64,000 nucleotides of DNA from Halosolutus amylolyticus (GCF_023566055.1 NZ_JALIQP010000001.1:186001-250000), one strand, 5' to 3'. Shown: positions 9,685-19,034, counted from the first letter of the stretch. Notes: generated from the sequence alone by a model not told the origin. Made by a program: numbers and translations.

Positions 9685-10914
9685 ATGGGACTTAATCGAC
9701 GACGCGTACTAAGTGGGCTTGGTGCTGCGAGCGTAGCCGGCATCGCCGGCTGTATCGGTGGGGATAACGGTAGCGGCGGAGACGCAGACGCGATGGTCGG
9801 CGTTCTCCAGCCGGTTACGGGCGACCTCGGGAACCTCGGCGGACCGATCCGGGATGCGGCGATCCTTCCCGGAACGCAACTCGAGAACGAGGGCGTCGAT
9901 TTCGAAATCGACATTCGCGAGGAGGACACCGAATCGACGGCGGACGCGGGGGTCAGCGGTGCACAGTCGCTCGTCGACGCCGGCTATCCGGCGATCACCG
10001 GCGCGGCGTCCTCCCAGGTGACGATCACGGTCGCGGAGGACATCCTGATCCCGAACGGGGTCGTCGGCATCTCGCCGGCCAGTACCGCACCGACGATCAC
10101 GGACCTGGAGGACGACGACTACATCTTCCGGACCTGTCCCAGCGACGCGCTACAGGGCGAAGTCATGGCGGAAGTCGCCTACGAGGAGCGCGGTCTCGAG
10201 TCGGCCGCGTCGTTCTACCTCAACAACGACTACGGTCAGCAGCTCTCGGACTCGTTCGTCGGCGCCTTCGAAGACCTCGGCGGCGAAGTCACCGAGACCG
10301 TCGGCTTCGAGGCCGAACAGCCGTCGTACACGTCCGCACTCGAGAGTGCCCTGGCCGACGATCCGGACATGATGATCGTCATCGGCTACCCGGCCAGCGG
10401 CGAACAGATCTTCCGGGACTACTACAGCGAGTTCGACACCGGTCAAACGATCATGGTGACCGACGGCCTTCGCGACGGCGACCTCCCCGGCAACGTCGAC
10501 AACGCGATGGAGAACGTCGTGGGGACGGCCCCGCTCGCCGCCGGTCCCGAAGAGGACGCGTTCAACCAACTGTACCAGGACGAGTACGGCAGCGAACCCG
10601 GCGTGTTCACCGCCCAGGCCTACGACGCGACGGCCGTCAACATCCTCGCGAGCATCGCCGCCGGCGAGACGACCGGCTCCGCGATCCGCGACAGTCTCCG
10701 CGACGTCGCGAACCCCGACGGCGAAGACGTCGGTCCGAGCAACCTCGCCGACGCCATCCAGATGGTCGACGACGGCGACGCCGTCAACTACCAGGGGGCC
10801 TCGAGCAGCGTCAACTTCGACGACAACGGCGACATGCAGGCGGTCACCTACGAGATCTTCGAGTTCAGCGAGGACGGCCTCGAGACGGTCGAAGAAATCG
10901 ACTTCGAAGCGTAA
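9685..10914 (+). CDS. Tat lipoprotein, branched-chain amino acid type ABC binding protein
   Basis: The 409-residue product has a twin-arginine signal 'RRRVLSGLGAASVAGIAGC' with the lipidated Cys at residue 23, then a Gly/Asp-rich linker. The mature part follows the periplasmic-binding type I (LivK-like) pattern: 'VGVLQPVTGDLGNLGG' near the start, 'GAASSQVTITVAEDILIPNG' near residue 110, and 'AQAYDATAVNILASI' near residue 310. It should bind amino acids, amides or similar polar solutes outside the cell and hand them to the LivHMGF importer. It converges on livF instead of leading the operon, and it has its own TATA box, so its dose can be set separately. Confidence 0.92.
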   Translation: MGLNRRRVLSGLGAASVAGIAGCIGGDNGSGGDADAMVGVLQPVTGDLGNLGGPIRDAAILPGTQLENEGVDFEIDIREEDTESTADAGVSGAQSLVDAGYPAITGAASSQVTITVAEDILIPNGVVGISPASTAPTITDLEDDDYIFRTCPSDALQGEVMAEVAYEERGLESAASFYLNNDYGQQLSDSFVGAFEDLGGEVTETVGFEAEQPSYTSALESALADDPDMMIVIGYPASGEQIFRDYYSEFDTGQTIMVTDGLRDGDLPGNVDNAMENVVGTAPLAAGPEEDAFNQLYQDEYGSEPGVFTAQAYDATAVNILASIAAGETTGSAIRDSLRDVANPDGEDVGPSNLADAIQMVDDGDAVNYQGASSSVNFDDNGDMQAVTYEIFEFSEDGLETVEEIDFEA

Positions 10915-11048
10915 CCGACTCCGTCGCGACGTATCGACCTTTTTGGCAGGATCGCGCGATCGGACCCAGCATCTGCTGTAGCGGCGACCAGTTTCGATCG
11001 ACGACGAGGATCCGCCGAACCGGACAAAACGAAACGCCGAGAGCCGCG

Positions 11049-11753
11049 CTATCCGCCGAGGAAGTCCTGGCGAACCTGCTCGTCCGCGAGCAGGGCGTCG
11101 CCGCTGTCCTCGTACCTGTTCTGGCCCTGGACGAGGACGTAGCCCCGGTCACATCGTCGCAGCGCCTCCTTCGCGTTCTGTTCGACAAGCAAGATTGCGG
11201 TGCCGTCGTCGTTGATCTCGTCGATCCGATCGAACATGTCGTCGACCAGATCCGGCGCGAGCCCGGCGCTCGGTTCGTCGAGCATCAACAGGTCGGGATC
11301 CAGCATCAACGCTCGCCCCATCGCGAGCATCTGCTGTTGTCCGCCGCTCATCGTCCCCGCTTTCTGGGTTTTGCGCTGTTCGAGGATGGGGAACCGATCG
11401 TAGATCCGGCGCAGCCGGTCTTCCGGCACGTCGTCGAGGATGTACGCGCCCATCTCGAGGTTCTCCTTGACCGACAGCGACGGGAAGACGTTGTCGTTCT
11501 GCGGGACGTACCCGATGCCCGTCGAGATGATGTCCTCGGGCCGGCGTGCGCTGATCTCCTCGCCGTCGAAGTCGACCGAGCCGCCCATGTAGGTGGTCAG
11601 CCCGAAGATCGACTTCATGACGGTCGATTTCCCGGCCCCGTTCGGGCCGACGATGGTGACGTACTCCCCCTCGTCGACGGTCATGTCGACCCCCTCGAGG
11701 ATCTGGAGGTCGCCGTATCCGGCGTCGAGCCCCGACACGTCGAGAAGCGCCAT
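11049..11753 (-). CDS. livF: Branched-chain amino acid type ABC ATPase
   Basis: The 234-residue ATPase has Walker A 'GPNGAGKST' at 36-44, the signature 'MSGGQQQMLAMGRAL' near 137 and Walker B 'LLMLDEPSAGLAP' near 158. It has the short LivF form without the extra insertions of LivG. Its first base overlaps the last base of livG, so they are translated together. It is the last gene of livHMGF. The substrate cannot be read from the ATPase. Confidence 0.93.
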   Translation of the reverse strand: MALLDVSGLDAGYGDLQILEGVDMTVDEGEYVTIVGPNGAGKSTVMKSIFGLTTYMGGSVDFDGEEISARRPEDIISTGIGYVPQNDNVFPSLSVKENLEMGAYILDDVPEDRLRRIYDRFPILEQRKTQKAGTMSGGQQQMLAMGRALMLDPDLLMLDEPSAGLAPDLVDDMFDRIDEINDDGTAILLVEQNAKEALRRCDRGYVLVQGQNRYEDSGDALLADEQVRQDFLGG

Positions 11754-12598
11754 CAGACGTCACCTCCGAGGTAGGCCTCGATAACCGCCTCGTTGGACTG
11801 GATCTCTTCGGCCACCCCTTCGGCGAGAACCGATCCCTGGTGCATGACGATGACGTGTTCGCAGTGGTTCATAATGACGTCCATGTCGTGTTCGACCAGG
11901 AGGAACGTGTACCCCTGCTCCTGGAGTTCGTGGATGTGCTCCAAGAGCTTCTTCTCGAGCGACGGGTTGACCCCCGCCATCGGCTCGTCCAGCAGGAGCA
12001 TCTCCGGCTCCGTCAGCAACGCCCGCGCCAGTTCGAGCAGCTTTCGCTGGCCGCCGGAGAGGTTCCCGGCGTACTCGTGTGCGAGGTGGTCGATCTCGAA
12101 GAAATCGAGCATCTCCCAGGCCCGCTCTCGCATTTCGCCTTCCTGTTCGACGACGTCCGATCTGACGATCGGCGTGACCGATCGCCAGAGCGATTCCCCG
12201 AGCTGGGCCTTCGGTGCGAGCATCATGTTCTCGAGGACGGTCATCTCGGGGAACTCGCGGGCGATCTGGAACGTCCGGACGAGTCCGCGGGTGGCGATCT
12301 GGTGCGGTTCCAGGCCGGTGATCTCCTCGCCGTCGAAGACGACCGAGCCCGCGTTCGGTTCGTGAACGCCCGTGATACAGTTGAACGTCGTCGACTTCCC
12401 GGCCCCGTTCGGGCCGATCAGGCCAGTGATCGTGCCGCGTTCGACCTCGAAGCTCGCGCCGTCGACGGCGGTGATGCCGCCGAACCGTTTCTCGAGATTT
12501 CGAAGTTCGAGGATCGACGCGCCGGTCGATCGCGGCGTCGATTCGTCGGTGGGGCGGGCGCTATCGGCCGACTGTGGCTCCGTTTCCACGTCACTCAT
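11753..12598 (-). CDS. livG: Branched-chain amino acid type ABC ATPase
   Basis: This 281-residue ATPase has Walker A 'GPNGAGKST', signature '[15 protein letters not shown]' and Walker B '[13 protein letters not shown]'. LivG hallmarks such as '[20 protein letters not shown]' are present. A Ser/Thr-rich 30-residue N-terminal extension precedes the domain. I chose the ATG at 12598 ('MSDVETEPQ'), which overlaps the livM end by eight bases. It pairs with LivF to power the LivHM channel. Confidence 0.93.
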   Translation of the reverse strand: MSDVETEPQSADSARPTDESTPRSTGASILELRNLEKRFGGITAVDGASFEVERGTITGLIGPNGAGKSTTFNCITGVHEPNAGSVVFDGEEITGLEPHQIATRGLVRTFQIAREFPEMTVLENMMLAPKAQLGESLWRSVTPIVRSDVVEQEGEMRERAWEMLDFFEIDHLAHEYAGNLSGGQRKLLELARALLTEPEMLLLDEPMAGVNPSLEKKLLEHIHELQEQGYTFLLVEHDMDVIMNHCEHVIVMHQGSVLAEGVAEEIQSNEAVIEAYLGGDV

Positions 12599-13928
12599 CG
12601 GCCTCACCTCCGTCCGTCGCGGCGGGCCGACGTGAGAGGTCGGTGGCGGCCGCGATCTCCTTTCGGTGGCCGAGCAGGCCGTCGGGACGCCAGATCATGA
12701 ACAGTATCAGTACGACGCCGATGAAAATGAACCGGATCTCGTCCAGACTCCCGATCGCGTAGCCGACCAGTGCGGTCGGGTCGCCCGAACCGAGGTCGAC
12801 GAACGCGTCGTAGATGGTGGGCGGCGATCGAACGTCGAAGTTCGCCCTGACGATCGTTCGGAGGAATCGCGGCCCCTCGTAGAGGAACGCGGCGAACACG
12901 AAGCCGCCGATGACGCTCCCGGTGTTCGATCCCGACCCGCCGACGATCAGCGCGACGAAGATGTAGAAGGTCACGATCGGCATGAAGTTGTTCGGACTGA
13001 CGAGGGTCCGACTCCCCTGCCAGAGGATGCCGGCGAGTCCCATCAGCCCACAGCCGAGCATGAAGACCTTGATCTTCGTCCGGTTCGTGTTCTTCCCGAG
13101 CGAACGAGCCGCGAGTTCGTCCTCGCGGATCGCCTTCAGCACTCGACCGAACGGGGAGTAGGCGATCCGGGTCAACAGCAGGTAGAAAGCGACGACGAAG
13201 GCGATCAACACGAGCGTGTAGACGCCGTTTACGACGATCGACTCCCGGATTCCCAGGTTGAACAGCAGGTCGCCAAGAACGGTCGAGTCGCTGGACCGGT
13301 CGGCACTGCCGTAGAGCAGGTAATTCGCGACGACGCCGGTCGACGGCGCGCGGATCCCGCTGCCGCCGCCGGTCCCGAGCGTGTATCCCGCGACGTCGAA
13401 CTCCTGGAGCGATCGCGAGAGCAGGGCGCGGCGAATGATCTCCGAGAGACCGAGCGTGACGATCGCGAAGTAGTCAGCGCGCACGCGGAGGGCCGGCAAT
13501 GCCGCGACGAAGCCGACGAGCGCGGCGGCGATCATGCCGCCGACGACGCCGACGATCATCGGGAGCCCCAGGCCGGGGGGCGAACCGTCCGGCGCGGCGG
13601 TCAGTATCGCCATCGTGTACGCACCGACGGCCATGAATCCGGCGACGCCGATGTTGAACAGCCCGGTGTACCCCCAGTGGAGGTTCAACGCGAGCGCGGT
13701 GAGCGCGTAGACGGCCGCGAAGAACGTGATCTGCTGGAGCGTGCCGACGATCGAGTTGGCACCGACGCCGAACAGGAGCCCGATCGCGGCGAAGAGGACG
13801 TACGTCGCCAGCACGATGCCGCCGATGAGCAACAGGTCGTCCTGCCACTGGGGCCGTCCCGACTCCGTTATCCAGTCGACGACGCCGTCGGGAAGGGTCT
13901 CGAGGGCGCGATCCGTGAGCGACGTCAT
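12591..13928 (-). CDS. livM: Branched-chain amino acid type ABC permease
   Basis: The 445-residue membrane protein has about ten transmembrane segments and LivM landmarks: '[24 protein letters not shown]' in shorter form near residue 85, '[21 protein letters not shown]' near 275, and '[17 protein letters not shown]' near 340. The C-terminal '[11 protein letters not shown]' is also typical. Its start overlaps the livH stop by four bases (ATGA). It forms the translocation channel with LivH. Confidence 0.93.
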   Translation of the reverse strand: MTSLTDRALETLPDGVVDWITESGRPQWQDDLLLIGGIVLATYVLFAAIGLLFGVGANSIVGTLQQITFFAAVYALTALALNLHWGYTGLFNIGVAGFMAVGAYTMAILTAAPDGSPPGLGLPMIVGVVGGMIAAALVGFVAALPALRVRADYFAIVTLGLSEIIRRALLSRSLQEFDVAGYTLGTGGGSGIRAPSTGVVANYLLYGSADRSSDSTVLGDLLFNLGIRESIVVNGVYTLVLIAFVVAFYLLLTRIAYSPFGRVLKAIREDELAARSLGKNTNRTKIKVFMLGCGLMGLAGILWQGSRTLVSPNNFMPIVTFYIFVALIVGGSGSNTGSVIGGFVFAAFLYEGPRFLRTIVRANFDVRSPPTIYDAFVDLGSGDPTALVGYAIGSLDEIRFIFIGVVLILFMIWRPDGLLGHRKEIAAATDLSRRPAATDGGEADE

Positions 13929-15007
13929 GCCGTCTCCACCCCGCTAAACAGCCCATCGGGACGGAAGATCAACACGAGGATCATCAGCACGAACGCCGCG
14001 ATCTCGTTCATGTCCGAGGGAATCCAGATGAGCGAGAGGTTGATCGTGACGCCGATGACGAGCGATCCCGCGATCGCCCCGTAGATCGATCCGATGCCGC
14101 CGAGAATGACGGCCGCGAAGATCAAGAGGAGGAGGAACCAGCCGAGGTTGATCGTGATCTGACCGCGGTTGAGGACGATGAGGTAGCCGGCGGCACCCGC
14201 CAGGCCGGCACCGATCACCCAGGTCGCGAAGATCACGCGCTCGGTCGGAATGCCCGTGATGAGCGCGAGGTCCTTGTTGTCGGACATCGCCCGCATCGAC
14301 TTGCCGAGTTTCGTGTACTGCAAGAGCAGGTGAATGCCGAGAATCAGCGCGACGGCCGAGACGACGAGCGTGGCCTGGTGGACGTCGATCCCGGCGATCT
14401 CGGGCGGCGAGGCCACGACGATGCGGGTCTCCGTCGTGTAGAACACCGCAATGAGGTACCGGAGCGCGAGCGCGACCCCGACGCTGGCGATCAGCAGCGG
14501 GATCCCGCCCTCGTCGCGCAGTCGTCGGTAGATGAATCGATCGATCGCCAGCGCGACGAGAATCGTCACGGCCACGGCCACGAGGAGGCCGAGAACGATC
14601 GCGATCGGGGACGCGAGCACGTCCATTCCGACCGACCCGGGCTGTGCGCCGCCGTTGGCCCGGAGCAAGAGCCGACTGCTCAGATCCGCGACGCCGAGTC
14701 CGCCGACGAGGTAGGCGACCGTCCACCCCGAGAACGCGCCGGTCGTGATGAGGTCGCCGTGCGAGAAGTTCGCGAACCGCAGGATGCTGTAGGTCATCGA
14801 CAGTCCGATCGCGGCGAGGCCGATGTACAGCGAGTCGACGATTCCGTTCCACGTGTACGACAACAGACGTTCGAGCGGTAACTCGCCGGTCACGAGCAAT
14901 CGAACGAGGTCGAGGCCGAGAATCACGATTCCAAGCAGCAGAAGACCCCCCACCAACTCCTGTGTCGAGAGGTGTGAGAGCTTCCCCCTTACGTTACCCG
15001 TACTCAT
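13925..15007 (-). CDS. livH: Branched-chain amino acid type ABC permease
   Basis: This 360-residue permease is the first gene of livHMGF. It has eight or more membrane segments and LivH features: 'IGLSMTYSILRFANFSHGD' near residue 70, 'TKLGKSMRAMSDNKDLALITG' near 235, and 'AAVILGGIGSIYGAIAGSLV' near 300, ending 'RPDGLFSG'. It has a longer N-terminus and an extra loop between helices two and three than bacterial LivH. A TATA box 25-35 bases upstream of the ATG suggests a leaderless transcript. Confidence 0.93.
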   Translation of the reverse strand: MSTGNVRGKLSHLSTQELVGGLLLLGIVILGLDLVRLLVTGELPLERLLSYTWNGIVDSLYIGLAAIGLSMTYSILRFANFSHGDLITTGAFSGWTVAYLVGGLGVADLSSRLLLRANGGAQPGSVGMDVLASPIAIVLGLLVAVAVTILVALAIDRFIYRRLRDEGGIPLLIASVGVALALRYLIAVFYTTETRIVVASPPEIAGIDVHQATLVVSAVALILGIHLLLQYTKLGKSMRAMSDNKDLALITGIPTERVIFATWVIGAGLAGAAGYLIVLNRGQITINLGWFLLLLIFAAVILGGIGSIYGAIAGSLVIGVTINLSLIWIPSDMNEIAAFVLMILVLIFRPDGLFSGVETA

Positions 15008-15030
15008 ACGTGCAGGTCTTATCCCCCGGG

Positions 15031-15040
15031 TTGATATACT
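15031..15040 (-). promoter_or_regulatory. TATA box for livHMGF
   Basis: On the minus strand the sequence reads AGTATATCAA, 24-33 bases before the livH ATG at 15007. That spacing fits a haloarchaeal leaderless transcript. Confidence 0.5.
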
Positions 15041-15084
15041 TCACGACACACCGCCGTTGTCTCACGATTAGCCGGCTTCCGGCT

Positions 15085-15137
15085 CGATTTCGGGGACGAA
15101 ATCGACCACCTGTCAACCGGCGATTTCAACGCCGGTT
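15085..15137. terminator. Two hairpins between the SDR gene and livH
   Basis: CGATTTCG/CGAAATCG (15085-15104, loop GGGA) and AACCGGCG/CGCCGGTT (15115-15137, seven-base loop) follow the 3' end of the SDR gene on the minus strand. They may end its transcript before the liv promoter. No strong T-run is seen, so the terminator role is inferred. Confidence 0.4.
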
Positions 15138-15149
15138 CCGGATTCGGTC

Positions 15150-15872
15150 TCAGGCCTCCCCGTAGACCGGCACGGCCGCACCGCTCGTGACCGACGCGCC
15201 GTCGCTACAGAGGAAGCTCATCATCGCCGCGATATCGGCGGGATCGACCCACGAGTCGTGATCGGCGTCGGGCATCATCTCCCGGTTCATCGGGGTGTCG
15301 ATCACGCTCGGCATGACGCAGTTGGCACGGACGCGGCCCCGGTTCTCCTCGGCCAGCGTCTCGGTCAGCAGACGAATCCCTGCCTTGGTGATCCGGTAGG
15401 GGCCGTCACCCTCGCCGCCCTCCAGCGACGATCGGGCGCTGACGCTGACGATCGCACCCCCGGTCTCCTGTAAGTGTGGCAGTGCGTGTTTCGAGGCCAG
15501 GAACGCCGTCTTCAGGTTCACGTCGACCAGCAGGTCGAACTCTTCGACGTCGGTCTCTTCGATCGGATCGCCGCCGCGCCAGGTGCCGGCGATGTTCAAC
15601 AGGTGGTCGATCCGACCGTGGTCGTCGACGACGCTGGAGACGAGGTCCGCGACGTCGTCCTCGTCGGTCAGGTCCGCCTCGTAGAAGTGGACGCCCTCGC
15701 CGGCGTCGAGCTGGCTGTCGTCCGCGTCGGGTTCGACGACGTCGACAGCACAGACCGTCGCGCCCGCCGCCCGGAATCGATCGACGGCCGCGCTGCCCAG
15801 GGCCCCGCTCGCACCGGTGATCACGGCGACGGTCCCATCGAAGTCGACGTCGAACGCTGTCGTGGCTGTCAT
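15150..15872 (-). CDS. Short-chain dehydrogenase/reductase
   Basis: This is a 240-residue classical SDR. The nucleotide-binding 'TGASGALG' is at residues 19-26, 'NIAG' is near 93-96, and the catalytic Tyr159 and Lys163 lie in 'PYRITKAG' with Ser145 upstream. The Asp after beta-2 ('AVDVVEPDAD') suggests a preference for NAD. The substrate is unknown. It stands alone, separated from livH by two hairpins. Ser/Tyr/Lys are all present, so the enzyme should be active. Confidence 0.92.
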   Translation of the reverse strand: MTATTAFDVDFDGTVAVITGASGALGSAAVDRFRAAGATVCAVDVVEPDADDSQLDAGEGVHFYEADLTDEDDVADLVSSVVDDHGRIDHLLNIAGTWRGGDPIEETDVEEFDLLVDVNLKTAFLASKHALPHLQETGGAIVSVSARSSLEGGEGDGPYRITKAGIRLLTETLAEENRGRVRANCVMPSVIDTPMNREMMPDADHDSWVDPADIAAMMSFLCSDGASVTSGAAVPVYGEA

Positions 15873-15966
15873 ACGAAGCCCTGTCGACGCCCCGGTAGAT
15901 CAATGGCGGGGCCGAACGACCGACGAAATGACTGGAGAAGCGACGTGATTCGCGTCGATCGCCGAA

Positions 15967-16425
15967 CTACGAGGGAATCGGCGGGAGCGCCGCCTGTTCG
16001 AACCAGAAGTTCACGACGGCCTCGGCGATCGTGACGAACTCGTCGGGATCGGTCGGTTTGGTGAGGTAGGCGTTCGCGCACCGGTCGTAGCTCTCCCGGA
16101 CGTCCTCGGTCGCCTCCGAACTCGTCAACACGAGCACGGGGAGGTTCGCGAGGTCCGAGTCCGACCGGACGTTCTCGAGGAATTCGAACCCGCCCATCCG
16201 GGGCAGGTTCAGGTCAAGCAAGACGAGATCCGGGAGTGAGGCCGACGGATCCTCGAGCAGGCGGGACAGACAGTCGAGCGCCTCGAGCCCGTCCGTCGTA
16301 ACGTGAAGCGATATGTCGGCCGTGACCGCGTTGAACGCCTCCTGGGTGAGTCGGACGTCGCCGGGATTGTCTTCGACGAGGAGCACGTCGATCGAATCGG
16401 CAGGTGGTTGCGACGCGAGGGTCAT
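15967..16425 (-). CDS. Stand-alone response regulator receiver domain
   Basis: The 152-residue protein is a single receiver domain. Acidic residues Glu18 and Asp19, phosphoacceptor Asp71 ('LLDLNLPRMGG'), Thr101 and Lys123 ('LTKPTD') are all present. It has no output domain, like Rcp1-type regulators that pair with phytochrome-like or PAS histidine kinases in haloarchaea. No kinase gene is adjacent. It probably signals by protein contact. Confidence 0.92.
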   Translation of the reverse strand: MTLASQPPADSIDVLLVEDNPGDVRLTQEAFNAVTADISLHVTTDGLEALDCLSRLLEDPSASLPDLVLLDLNLPRMGGFEFLENVRSDSDLANLPVLVLTSSEATEDVRESYDRCANAYLTKPTDPDEFVTIAEAVVNFWFEQAALPPIPS

Positions 16426-16605
16426 AGCTCGGTTCGATGGGTCTGTGCAGGTCGGCGAATGTAATGCATGGAATCGTTACTGTTCGGTAGGAATCCATCC
16501 GGATTAAGGCTACTTGCTAAGTAGTTTGGACCGCCGCCGGATTCGGCAGGAAGCGGCTCGCTGAGGCGGGAGACTGATATCGATCGCGACCGATACTGTA
16601 CCCGA

Positions 16606-17277
16606 ATGCGACTGATCGCCCACCGCGGGTTCGCCGCGACGGCACCGGAGAACACGGTCGCCGCCGTCCGAACCGCTGCCGAGTACGCCGACGCCGTCGA
16701 GTTCGACGTGCGACGGTGTGGGTCGGGGGAACTCGTCGTCATCCACGACGAGACGATCGACCGCGTGACGGGGCGGGACGGGACCGTCGCGGACACCGAT
16801 CTCGCGGAGCTGCAGACGGCGTCGGTGCTCGACTCGGACGAGCGAATCCCCACGCTCGAGGCGGTGCTTTCGGCGGTGCCGCCGTCCGTCGAACTCAACC
16901 TCGAGATGAAGGCGCGGGGCATCGCCGCGGACGTCCTCGACGCGATCGCCGACGTCGACAACCGGGTCGTCGCGACCTCCTTTCTCGAACCCGAACTGCG
17001 GGCGATCCGGGACCGCGACGAGAGCCAGCCGATCGGGCTGCTGGTCAGCCGGCGGCTCGATGCGCCCGTGTCGACCGCCGTCGAACTCGACTGCGACGTC
17101 ATCGGGGCGGGCTACTGGCGGTGCCTGACCACGGGACTCGTCCCGCGGGCGAAGTCGGTCGGCCTCGAAGTGCACGCCTGGCCGATCGAACGCCTCCGCC
17201 TGGCCAAACTGCTCGATCGCTGTGGCGTGGACTGCGTCTCGGCCGATCGGCCGCTCCGCGTCGGGGCGTCCGACTGA
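16606..17277 (+). CDS. Glycerophosphodiester phosphodiesterase family protein
   Basis: This 223-residue TIM-barrel enzyme has the GDPD catalytic set: His6-Arg7 ('IAHRGF'), Glu32 and Asp34 ('VEFDVRRC') and His47 ('VVIHDE'). The 'APENT' motif follows the first His. It hydrolyses glycerophosphodiesters to glycerol-3-phosphate (or glycerol-1-phosphate in archaea) and an alcohol. No signal peptide is seen, so it acts in the cytoplasm. It is convergent with the Nudix-like gene 14 bases downstream. Confidence 0.92.
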   Translation: MRLIAHRGFAATAPENTVAAVRTAAEYADAVEFDVRRCGSGELVVIHDETIDRVTGRDGTVADTDLAELQTASVLDSDERIPTLEAVLSAVPPSVELNLEMKARGIAADVLDAIADVDNRVVATSFLEPELRAIRDRDESQPIGLLVSRRLDAPVSTAVELDCDVIGAGYWRCLTTGLVPRAKSVGLEVHAWPIERLRLAKLLDRCGVDCVSADRPLRVGASD

Positions 17278-17291
17278 CGGTCGTCCGGCAG

Positions 17292-17837
17292 TCACTCGAA
17301 GAACAGCCGCGTCCCCGGGGCTTCTTCGGCGTCGTCCGGCAGGTCGTCGAACCAGCCGACGCCGACGGGACCGTCCTCGTCGGCGTCCGGGGCGGCCAGA
17401 TCGGCCACGTCCGTCCCGTTGGCGGGCGTCGCACCGAAGACGACGAAGTGTCGCGTCTCGGTCCGATCGCCGTTCTCGAGTTGGAGTTCGAATCGCCACA
17501 CGCCCGCGATCGCGTCGAGGGTGATCTCGAGACCGACGACCGTTTCGACCGCCCGCCGTGCGGCGTCGGCGTACGATTCTCCGGACTGGACGTCGACGAG
17601 CGGCAGTTTCCAGGCACAGTCGGCCGTCAGTCGTCGGAGCAACACCGATCCCTGCTCGTTCGTGACCCCGACGACGACCAGATCGTCGAGGGCCGCGAGT
17701 TCGTCGAGCGCCTCCGGGTCGGCGGTATCGGTCTCCTCGTGAAACGCGACGTCGTCACGGTGGCGCAAGGTCTCGAGATCCGCGATCGGTTCGCCGGCGG
17801 TACCCTCTGTCGACGTATCGGAGTGGTTCGATGTCAT
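17292..17837 (-). CDS. Degenerate Nudix-like domain protein
   Basis: The 181-residue protein has a Nudix-like fold pattern: 'LVVVGVTNEQGSVLLRR' near residue 65, then 'GESYADAARRAVETVVGLEI' where the Nudix box should be, and 'RHFVVFGA' later. The Nudix box is G-x5-E-x7-R-E-U-x-E-E-x-G-U. Here the three metal-binding glutamates near the REUxEE position are Ala, Thr and Val. Classical hydrolase activity is therefore doubtful. I started at the ATG at 17837. A paralog of the same kind lies at 35942. It may be a binding or regulatory protein. Confidence 0.7.
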   Translation of the reverse strand: MTSNHSDTSTEGTAGEPIADLETLRHRDDVAFHEETDTADPEALDELAALDDLVVVGVTNEQGSVLLRRLTADCAWKLPLVDVQSGESYADAARRAVETVVGLEITLDAIAGVWRFELQLENGDRTETRHFVVFGATPANGTDVADLAAPDADEDGPVGVGWFDDLPDDAEEAPGTRLFFE

Positions 17838-17941
17838 CGGTGGACGAGAGCGACGCGTCGGCCTCACGCATCCGCGTCGTTCGGCGGGGAACGCGCCGTC
17901 CCGAAACGTATCAGTGAATCAATGAAAAAGGCACCGATTTT

Positions 17942-17970
17942 ATTTCTAGACGTTTCTTTCGTTTAGAAAT
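17942..17970. promoter_or_regulatory. AT-rich inverted repeat
   Basis: ATTTCTAGACG (17942-17952) pairs with CGTTTAGAAAT (17960-17970) with one mismatch and a seven-base loop. The base content is unlike the GC-rich flanks. It lies about 105 bases upstream of the Nudix-like start on the minus strand and 170 bases beyond the YjbQ stop, so it could be an operator or a terminator. Confidence 0.4.
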
Positions 17971-18084
17971 CGATTTCCCACGGGCTTAAAGATTGTGCCC
18001 GGAACGAGTCGCGATCGAGACGGCAACGGTCTCGAAGCCGCTACCAGGAGTTGCCAATCGCAGTCGGCGAGAACGAGTGCGCGC

Positions 18085-18130
18085 AGACCGGGGCGGACTA
18101 CCGTCCAAGACCGGGGCGGACTACCGTCCA
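18085..18130. repeat. Perfect 23-base tandem duplication
   Basis: The unit beginning AGACCGGGGCGG occupies 18085-18107 and is repeated without change at 18108-18130. A partial third copy (CTGCCGTCC) follows just inside the YjbQ gene end. It looks like a recent slippage event at the 3' end of that gene. Confidence 0.8.
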
Positions 18131-18139
18131 CGGCGGCGG

Positions 18140-18544
18140 TCAACTGCCGTCCCCGATCGTCGTCACCGACACCGTGCGCGTGCGCGGGCCGTCGCACTCG
18201 ACGAACAGCACCGACTGCCACGTGCCGAGCGCGAGTCGGCCGTTTTCGACCGGGATCGTCACGTCCGGCCCGACGACCGCCGCCCGGAGGTGGGAGTCGG
18301 CATTATCGTCCAGTTCGTCATGGGCGTGGCCCTCGTCCGGCACCAGGTCGCGGAGGAACGACTCGATGTCGCCCCGCAGTCGGGGTTCGTCTTCCTGAAC
18401 CACGAGCCCTGCCGTCGTGTGCTGGACGAATGCCGTACACGTACCGGTTTCGAGGTCATCCGGGACGGCCGCGGCGATTCGGTCGGTCACGTCGACGGTC
18501 GTGAGCCGTGCGTCGGTCTCGACGCTGAATGTGGCGTGTCCCAT
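18140..18544 (-). CDS. YjbQ/UPF0047 family protein
   Basis: The 134-residue protein matches the YjbQ family throughout: 'FVQHTTAGLVV' near residue 43, 'DNADSHLRAAVVG' near 82 and 'GRLALGTWQSVLFVECDGPR' at 102-121. The family has a three-His metal site and weak thiamine-phosphate-synthase-like activity in bacteria. The usual Asn-Glu after HTT is replaced by 'QEDE'. It stands before the ArsN2 gene in the opposite order of transcription, with 46 bases between them. Confidence 0.88.
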   Translation of the reverse strand: MGHATFSVETDARLTTVDVTDRIAAAVPDDLETGTCTAFVQHTTAGLVVQEDEPRLRGDIESFLRDLVPDEGHAHDELDDNADSHLRAAVVGPDVTIPVENGRLALGTWQSVLFVECDGPRTRTVSVTTIGDGS

Positions 18545-18590
18545 AGTCGAGTCCTCGACGTCCAGAACGAAGCCCCTTGCGACGAACGGC

Positions 18591-19034
18591 CTACAGCGAC
18601 TTCCGCATACAGGTGGCCGACGCGGGACAGAGTTCGGCGAACTCCGTCGTCCTCAGGATCGCATCGGGCGCGTCGATGCGATCGATTTCCTCGTAGCCGT
18701 GAGACGCGAAGAACGCGGACGCGGTCGTCGTGAGCAAGTAGAGCGTGGCGATCCCCTCTTCCCTGGCCACCTCCTCCAGGGCCTCGGTAAGCGCCGTTCC
18801 GAGTCCGTTCCCGCGGGCCGATCGTTCGACGACGACCGATCGGAGGAGCCCGTCGGTGCCGTACGGTTCGATACCACCGACGCCGACCCGATCGTCGCCG
18901 TGGAACGCGAGGTAGAACCACCCGGGGTTCGATCGGACGTCCGCCGTCGGCAGGTCGTTCTCCGCCAGGAGCGTTTCGACGGAGGAGAGCGTTCGCTCGT
19001 CGGCCTGTCGGAGCGTGATCGATCCGCCGCTCAT
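18591..19034 (-). CDS. arsN2: ArsN2-type GNAT acetyltransferase
   Basis: This 147-residue GNAT protein has the acetyl-CoA loop 'ARGNGLGTAL' near 78 and the ArsN2-type C-terminus 'ILRTTEFAELCPASATCMRKSL' in short form, with Cys in 'LCP' and 'TCM'. ArsN proteins acetylate organoarsenicals such as phosphinothricin-like arsinothricin. No other ars gene is adjacent, so an arsenic role here rests on family resemblance alone. Confidence 0.8.
   Translation of the reverse strand: MSGGSITLRQADERTLSSVETLLAENDLPTADVRSNPGWFYLAFHGDDRVGVGGIEPYGTDGLLRSVVVERSARGNGLGTALTEALEEVAREEGIATLYLLTTTASAFFASHGYEEIDRIDAPDAILRTTEFAELCPASATCMRKSL

Larger units (their letters stand above)
17838..18139. other. Intergenic region holding an AT-rich dyad and a tandem duplication
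   Basis: This 302-base gap contains the upstream region of the Nudix-like gene, an AT-rich inverted repeat at 17942-17970 and a perfect 23-base tandem duplication at 18085-18130. I see no gene in it. Confidence 0.5.
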
